Positions 57,568 through 64,000 of a DNA stretch of 64,000 bases are shown here, piece after piece (within the stretch, counting starts at the first letter, position 1; every line of letters begins with the position of its first letter). Below the pieces are notes generated by a model. It saw only the letters and a program-made list of their open reading frames with translations. It made no database searches and was not told the DNA's origin. The stretch is taken from NCBI GenBank assembly GCA_002110485.1, contig MOWL01000027.1, positions 186,001 to 250,000 of the forward strand, read 5' to 3'. The stretch comes from Emergomyces orientalis (Eukaryota > Ascomycota > Eurotiomycetes > Onygenales > Ajellomycetaceae). The translations under genes and the position numbers were made by a program.

Positions 57568-60500
57568 TTAAAATACGTAAAATCCTTTAAAACTCCACTC
57601 ATTCCGGCGAAGAGAAAGGCTGCCAGCACCGCATTTAGAAGTAAGAAGCAAGTCAATAAAAGCGTCCGGCAAATCGAGGTGTAGAAAAAACTCCATATGT
57701 GGCTTACAAAATGTATGTACGCCGCGCACGTACCACGCGGGTGTTTTAACAACTTGAATAGAAAGAGGAGCGAGAAAAGGAGCCTCTGCTTCCATACACC
57801 TAAACCTAAATAGCCGGAGCTCTGCATCATTACGAATACTCATTCCCAACCCATCCCATCCAAATTTCACCCTATCCTCGCTTTCCCCTCCGTCGCTTTT
57901 GCAGAAGACGCGCCACTGGCCCCAGGAATTCCTACACTCTCGGGTCCATACGAGGCGGTCGTGCAAGATACTGTCATACCAACCGTTACTATTGAATGGA
58001 AGTTTTGCTACCTAGCGATGGCGTTGAGGTGGAGGTAGTGAGTGTCATTCCGATTTTCTCGCCGTGGCGGTCACGCCCCGAGCCGGAAGTGGAATGGCCT
58101 TCAGAGCGTTTTGGAGGAGGATTTCTTGTCCTTATCCTTATTATTACTACTATTGCTGGCATTGTGTGTAGAGGATGTCATGAGTTCTCGTTTGAACTCA
58201 GGGTAATGCATGATTTCAATCTGATGAACGGGGGCGTTTTGGTTGCAGTGGTTAGCTTAAATTTAAATATCCGTTTTTTTTTTGTTTTTTTTTTTTTCTT
58301 CTATGAGGAAAAGGCGGTTGGTTTGGGGGTGTCGTTTACGTACATGAGTCCACGCCTGCCATCGCGGTTGCGGCTTATGCGTAGTCAATACGACAAACCG
58401 TCGAAACCTATCTGCATGGATCAGCGCATAGCCTGCAAAATACTCAACGAGGTGGTCAGTATCCCTCTCTGTTTGTGTTAGTCCTTTGGGGATATTCGGG
58501 TGATCATCCTCGGCGCGTGAGCCGTAATCTGGTATCTCGCGAGTTGAGATAAAGGGGTGATGCTGCCCCTCATCATCGGTGAGTCCATCCAACGAATCCG
58601 GCGAGCCTTCGCACTGGTAGGTGTTGTAATGACCTACGGGATACTCTGGGATGTGGCTATTGATCGTATGGTACATCTGCCAAAGTCTGGAAAATGCGTA
58701 AAACCGAGGCCGTTAGTCGGGACCCCAATGTACACTCAATATGAATCATATGCTCACGTATCATCCGGCAAACTCGTACAAAGATCAAGCAGCCATAACT
58801 GTACGTTCGGCCGCAGAAGCATCTTCCATGTCCCTGGATATTTTTTCTGTATAAAATATCCGAACCAGTGCAGAACCTTTACGGCGGTTTTCGGCTCCTT
58901 CAGCATAAAGTCTTCGGTTATTAAAATAATTCCCCCGTGAGGGAAGAGTCTTTGGAGGTGGCAGTCATAATCAAGGTGTTTGATGGGTTCAGTAAGGGAG
59001 ATGCTGAACACATTGATTGAAACACGTAACAGCTTCGCAAGCTTCGGCATATTCTCATAATGGATGAATTTTTGATGGAACTGTCATGTAGGATGGTTAA
59101 TTTTCTAGAAATGCGTAGTTTGAATTTAAAAAATGTCTCACCAGAACAGTGCCGGTTGTTGCAGTCTTGACAAACTTTTCCCAGTCGCCCTCGATGCGAT
59201 TAGAGAAGGCAACCATATCATAGTCTTTTAAGAAGAGCAAGACCAGTTGGAATTCATCTTCCACCTCATGCGGGAAGTATAGGTAAAAAGAACGCGCCGC
59301 GCGTTCTTTCTTGACAGTATTCACAATGCTCAGCTCATCATACGTGATATCAAACTGGTCTCGAAATAAGGATACAATATCCCTGGGCCCATTGGCGCCT
59401 ACTAATAGTTTCGAAAGTGCAGGTTCATTCTTATCTTGCTGCTCTATAAGCTCTACCGGCTCAGGATTCATGAAGAAATGGCTGTTCTCTCTACTAGCGC
59501 TGTGTTGGTCACCATGGTAGGGCGATTCCTTAGCACTGATGGGGTGGAGACTGCAAATAGGAGCAAGAGAGCTCCGTACTGCAATGCGGAGCCTTGCAGA
59601 CGGATATTCAACCGTCCGGTATAAGAAACTCCAATCTGGGCAATCCGAAGCAAAGGCAACGAGGACCGATGAGATATCCTCGCTTGGGTGATACCATAAA
59701 GCAGCCAATCGATTGTCTCTTAAGTAATTTGCCAGGTCATTAACTGCGGGGGAAGTATCGTCGTAGCCAATTACCCAACCACTGCAGAACATTGTATTTT
59801 GTCTCTGTAGATTAAATCAGGGCTTGAACAATAGTAATGTCGTTGGTTTTATGTCAAGAAAGAGAAACCTACTTTGTCGCACAGTTGTCTGTACTGGTCG
59901 AGGTTACACACATCTTTAAAATGTATATTGATCTTGTTTTGCGATTTGAGAGTTACTAGCTGCCAGAGGGTTTTTTTTGTCAAGCCACCCAGCCTGACAT
60001 CGCCTATTTCTTTGCCCTCTGGTCCAAATCGGAGATGGATTTTTGCCTCTGTGGGTTGGAAGCATCTGAAATGACTCCCTATTCCTTTTGGTGGGGCCTT
60101 AACACTTGGTTTGACGGAATTGTCTTTGTTTGGAGAAAATGCCGGAGAGAGAATTGTTGTGTCTGGGTTGTAACTATCAGGTGAACCTTCGTGTGACAGT
60201 TTTAATGGTGATCTTCCAGAGACGTGCTGAGCCTGACAAGGCTGAAAGCTATTTTTCGCCTCAAGTGACCCAGCTATTCTAGTCGGACTATTATCAGAAT
60301 TAGGACGATCGTTAGAGTCATGTAGGGGGCTACCCTGTTGAACAAACAAGCTTTCCGAATTGTGAGAGCCATGTAATCGGGATGGTGATTCAGAAACTGG
60401 AGTTTTATTTTTCTGCGATGCAATCCATTCACTTGGCGGTCTCAAATCAAGTTGACTGATATCTGGTGTTAGATCTTTGTGCATGGCCTTCTCATACCTG

Positions 60501-61519
60501 TTTTTAGAGGACATATTGCGAAAAAATTTTGGCTTTGGCCCGTTTTGCTTTCTTGCACGGATGGAAGTAGCTTTGTTCGCTAAGCCAGTGGGGATCAATG
60601 GTCCTAGGAGCTGAGAGGTCGCCTTCTTCGCAGATGCTCTGGGGGTTGATGTTGCAGGGGGCTGACCTTGAGCAGAAGACCGCAAGGGGTGGGACGGACG
60701 GCCAGTTGATGATGAAGGTTGTAATTTTAAAATTGGCCGCGTTTGGCTTTGTGAAGAGTTTCTCTGCAAGGTCTTTGAGATTTGCATGCGTTTTTTTGGT
60801 GATGATGGTTTTGAAGACTGCGTGGATTGAACGTTACTTTGTGGAGGTCTGACTGCGGAAGTAGCATCGCTTTTCTTCCTTTTGTTAGGGAATTCAGTCG
60901 ATAGTGACTCTAAAGAACCTGAGCCCTGAGATTTCCTAGTAGAAAGGCCGCTGTGTCGCGAAGGTGGAACAACCATTCCCGCGTGGTGTTTTGTTTTGTT
61001 GCTGGATAAGCGATTTCGTTCCTTTCGCAATGACTGCCCACCCTCTTTTTCGCCCTCTCCCTCCATATCAACATCGTCGTCAACGATAAAGCCATCTAGG
61101 TCAGAGTCACTGTCCCGGCTATCATACCCGAGACCAAAACTGTCTGTTGAGGGAGATACCGGGACACCCAAGCGAATGCGTTTTGCTCGACGCCTGCGAT
61201 GTCTGTCAAGTTTTGCATCTTCAATTTCTTCAATCATGCGCGCCAGAGCATCCATATCCACATCTAACAACTTATGTTCTCCGGAGGCAGTTTTCCTGCT
61301 CCATTCCGCCAAGGTGTTGGGATCACAGAAGGACTCTTCCGGCTCCCATGTTGCTCTCTCCAACGGATAGCCAGCCCATTTTACCAGATATGCTTCACCA
61401 TTAGGAAAACTCTTTTGAGCAAGAATAGATTCCACTTCATATTCAGACTGCGGCTCGCTGCCAGCGGTTGAAGTAATTGAGATGTCATCATCGTCATTGG
61501 ACGCGCCTTTTGTACTCAT
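57568..61519 (-). CDS. Chromodomain protein, large (Chp1-like candidate)
   Basis: Exons 59873-61519, 59142-59804, 58758-59080, 58344-58686, 58148-58220 and 57568-58007 encode about 1162 aa, all phases consistent. The N-terminal chromodomain (27-80) begins EYEVESILAQ and has VKWAGY and TWEPEESF. Y27, W48 and Y51 are placed to form the aromatic cage that binds methylated lysine on histone H3. Residues about 90-480 are disordered, Ser/Lys-rich, with an acidic patch. From about 500 to the end the protein is ordered and without a domain I know: LRFGPEGKEIGDVRL, WVIGYDDTSPAV, LKDYDMVAFSNRIEGDWEKF, GGIILITEDFML and RFVVLTTHKPQPRWQAWTH, then a last exon with LVWTRECRNSWGQWRVF. A chromodomain followed by a long C-terminal part recalls fission-yeast Chp1 of the RITS complex, but that is analogy. 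The exon 5/6 junction is the weakest part of the model. Confidence 0.72.
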
Positions 61520-62392
61520 AGCAAATTGTGCCCTTTGGGCGCGTCAAAGTCAAATAATTGAAACACAAGATAGGTAATATAACTGTGAAATGACGCCTCA
61601 ATCATAGGCCTCGACGTGTAGGGTTTCGTATCATGACCACAACGGGGCAATTCTGATGACAAACGGTAGGGAAAATTCTAGCCATCTATGAATGGACAAA
61701 GAAATTGCGCTAACGAAAAGGGAAATTTTTGGCCATGGACTGCCTTGTTAGAGTCTCATTATTGGTGTAGTGCCCCGTATACAAAGAGTGTATCTCTCGT
61801 ATCTATCTCACCATCAATCAATACCTCAGGATATCCATCCAATCACCCATGGACTTTCTTTCTTTTCTCTTTTTTTTATTTACTACTGGATGCAGGTCTT
61901 TTTTGGTAGTCTCACAAAATCAAAGATTCCCGACACGTGATTCAGGACTTGGCAAAAGAAAATGGTTGACTAAGTTCTTAATCAGCTCTCTTATCCAATA
62001 GAAGCAAGTAATGCAAATCATAGGTATCTGATACCAGAGGTACCCGCAAATATACCTGGAGTGGCAGGTACCAGCTACTTATTCTGCCACTCCACTTAGG
62101 GCTGTCGCTCAGCGCTCTCCTTGTTTCGTCTCCATCTCGAACCTCAGACAACACAGCTCATATATCGGATATCTGGTTGCCTTGACTTCTTGTTCTTGTC
62201 ACCACGTCTTACCTCTTGATACTTACGGCCATTGACTGGGAGGCGATTTCTGCCTTTTCATCAACCTAGTGTCCTGTTTCCAAGTTACTTTGCTCCGGTG
62301 TCATATTAATCACTCAGAAACGCCTTTTCTCATAAACCCCCCTTTCCCCGTGTGAGAGAGACTTCAGCTCTTCCCCCTCCACATCCTCACTC
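61520..62392. promoter_or_regulatory. bidirectional promoter of chromodomain and Rab11 genes
   Basis: 873 bp between divergent starts. It carries CACGTG near 61935 and an 11-bp inverted repeat at 62057-62094. The Rab side is CT-rich toward the ATG. Confidence 0.5.
62057..62094. repeat. inverted repeat in Rab11 promoter
   Basis: TGGAGTGGCAG (62057-62067) and its exact reverse complement (62084-62094) flank a 16-base loop. It is about 300 bp upstream of the Rab11 ATG and could be a dimer-binding operator or a leader hairpin. Confidence 0.65.
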
Positions 62393-63373
62393 ATGGCTAA
62401 CGACGAATATGATGTAAGTCGTTCTTCTCCACTGCATCCGTTTATGTGATAGTCTCTAACAGTTCTGCAACGTCTAGTTCCTCTTCAAAGGTAAGGCCCG
62501 CACGAGCTTTGCGACAGTCCGCACCGCCACCATCTAACTTCCTTTCCACCTGCCCACACCCTACCAACTATGAAAAACACGTTCCGTATAACTGACAAAG
62601 GCCTCTACTTTACTCCGGGAACTAGTGGTGCTTATCGGAGACTCCGGTGTCGGAAAATCTAACTTACTGAGCCGATTCACCCGCAATGAATTCAACCTCG
62701 ATTCAAAATCCACCATCGGTGTTGAGTTCGCAACCCGTTCTATCCAGGTAGACGGCAAGACAATCAAAGCTCAGATTTGGGATACCGCAGGCCAAGAACG
62801 ATACAGGGCTATTACATCCGCATACTACCGTGGCGCAGTGGGTGCCCTCCTTGTATACGATACGACTAAAGAGCAGACCTTCGCAAACTGTGAGCGGTGG
62901 TTGAAGGAGTTACGGGAACATGCCGACAAGAATATCGTCATCATGCTCGTCGGAAACAAGATCGACCAAAAACACGTGAGGGCTATTAAAACTGATCAAG
63001 GCGCGGAATTTGCGGGTATGTTGAGACTTGAAATCCCCCTCCTAACCCAATCGTTGGGTTGTTTTGTTTCCCTGGTTAACCCGTGCAACAGAGCCAAGGA
63101 AGCTTTCCTTCATCGAAACATCCGCCCTTGACGCCACCAACGTTGAGCTTGCTTTCCAAAATATTCTTACAGGTAACACTAACTACTATTTACCATACCA
63201 CCTTATATTTCTTTTTTCCCAGAAACGCCGCTAACGGCATCTTAGAAATTTACCGCATCGTTTCCAGCAAAGCCCTCGAAAATGGTAACTCAGGGCAGAA
63301 CCCCCTGGGCGACCGCAAGGTAGTAGAGATCACAAAGTCGCAGGATACAGATGCAAAGCAAAAGTGCTGTTAA
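62393..63373 (+). CDS. Rab11/Ypt3-family GTPase
   Basis: Five exons: 62393-62413, 62478-62490 (13 nt), 62626-63015, 63092-63172 and 63246-63373, giving 210 aa. Rab11 GTPases act in recycling endosome/late Golgi to plasma-membrane secretion and tip growth. Visible motifs: MANDEYD then FLFKVVLIGDSGVGKS with the P-loop at 16-23, switch I STIGVEFATRS, WDTAGQ with Q68, switch II RYRAITSAYYRGAVGALLVYD (the RabF stretch), NKID (122-125), ETSAL (150-154), and a C-terminal KQKCC ending in two cysteines for geranylgeranylation. The second exon is only 13 nt (FLFK), so gene finders may miss it. It reads LVGNKID where most Rab11 proteins have NKSD, a conservative feature of this copy. Confidence 0.95.
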
Positions 63374-64000
63374 AGAACGCTGACGTTCAAGATACAACTC
63401 AGAATCATTTACTGGACAAAGAACCTACTCCCAGTGAAGGTTGGTGGTGACGGTTCTTGGAACGACTGATGTTTTATAACGTTTGGGGTCTTCGTCCCGA
63501 CGTATGGCGACTTCAGTTTTGTTACTTTTCTTTTTTTCAGTGTCTACCGGTCGCCAAGTCGATTTGACGTAAAACCACCCGTGGTATTTTCGAAATGTGT
63601 CTGCCATTTCTTGTCCTTTCGAGACACATTTATCTGCCCCGCCTTTTTTTAATATATTTTTGCCCTTTCCCCAATCAAATTTCCTCTCTCTGTCATTCTA
63701 CGGCCTAGGGACAGCATGATGCAAAGTATTTGACAAACATTAAGGTGAAATGTAACGAGCAAAACATGAAAGGGGATCCGAAGAGTTAAGAAGATTGACG
63801 ATGATGTTCCGTTCCAGAATTGAATGTTTATCACGGGCTATATGGGATTGCGGTTGCGGGTTGGCCTCTTTTGTCCTCTTCCTTCTCCTTTTTTTTCCTT
63901 TTCATTTTATTTCCTCGTCTTCTGAAAGTTTTTAAATTTTTTTATATAATTTTTTTTTTACTACATGCCATTTTACCTTCAAGTCTTCTCACATCCACCA
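63374..64000. other. downstream flank to window edge
   Basis: It contains the Rab11 3' UTR and several poly-T tracts. No gene seen on either strand. Confidence 0.5.

Noticed and set aside
1..64000. CRISPR arrays, rRNA genes, complete transposons
   Set aside because: I looked for regularly spaced repeats, rRNA-like stretches, and reverse transcriptase or transposase motifs, and saw none.

Overview
The window is nuclear DNA of a filamentous ascomycete. Genes are broken by short introns (about 50-160 nt) with GTRNGT-like donors and TGCTAAC/CTAAC-like branch sites. Spacers are AT-rich, 0.3-3 kb long, with pyrimidine-rich leaders. The gene content (CysD-type homocysteine synthase, Rab11, alpha-tubulin, Ede1, Brx1, a chromodomain protein, Abp2-like and Myb-like families) fits Pezizomycotina. 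Onygenales (Ajellomycetaceae-like) is my best guess, but that is inference from the look of the genes. All exon models below were built by eye from frame, splice signals and phase, and each summed to an intact frame unless I say otherwise.

Layout. 0-7 kb: a decayed SNF2 helicase fragment, then three small same-strand genes of one Myb/SANT-like family, all with a phase-0 intron at the same point of the domain. 7.8-13.4 kb: a divergent pair, an Abp2-like (ARS-binding protein 2) gene on minus and an F-box/LRR-like gene on plus. 15-19 kb: a WW-domain Gln/Pro-rich protein and BRX1 (60S ribosome assembly). 19-23 kb: a repeat-bearing accessory patch with two tRNA-derived fragments, a small secreted Cys-rich protein and its frameshifted, shortened tandem copy. 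23-33 kb: a Pga1-like ER membrane protein, alpha-tubulin (7 exons) and the endocytic scaffold Ede1 (three EH domains, coiled coil, UBA).

34-49 kb (minus-strand block): a MARVEL-like four-helix membrane protein, a SAP-like protein with a conserved fungal C-terminal domain, a decayed protein kinase, a dynamin-family GTPase with an unusual C-terminal FG-dipeptide tail, and homocysteine synthase. 49.7-51.4 kb: a secreted type-B carboxylesterase/lipase. 51.4-54.6 kb: gene-poor. 54.6-64 kb: mitochondrial ClpX-type AAA+ unfoldase, a six-exon chromodomain protein, and a Rab11/Ypt3 GTPase divergent from it.

There is no obvious biosynthetic cluster. The genes are mostly housekeeping (cytoskeleton, endocytosis, Rab trafficking, ribosome assembly, sulfur assimilation, mitochondrial proteostasis) mixed with chromatin factors (Myb-like trio, Abp2-like, chromodomain). 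The observations most worth a second look are the FG-repeat tail on the dynamin, the Myb-like tandem trio with a shared intron position, the chromodomain protein's large uncharacterised C-terminal part, the Cys-rich tandem pair, and the tRNA-derived repeats.
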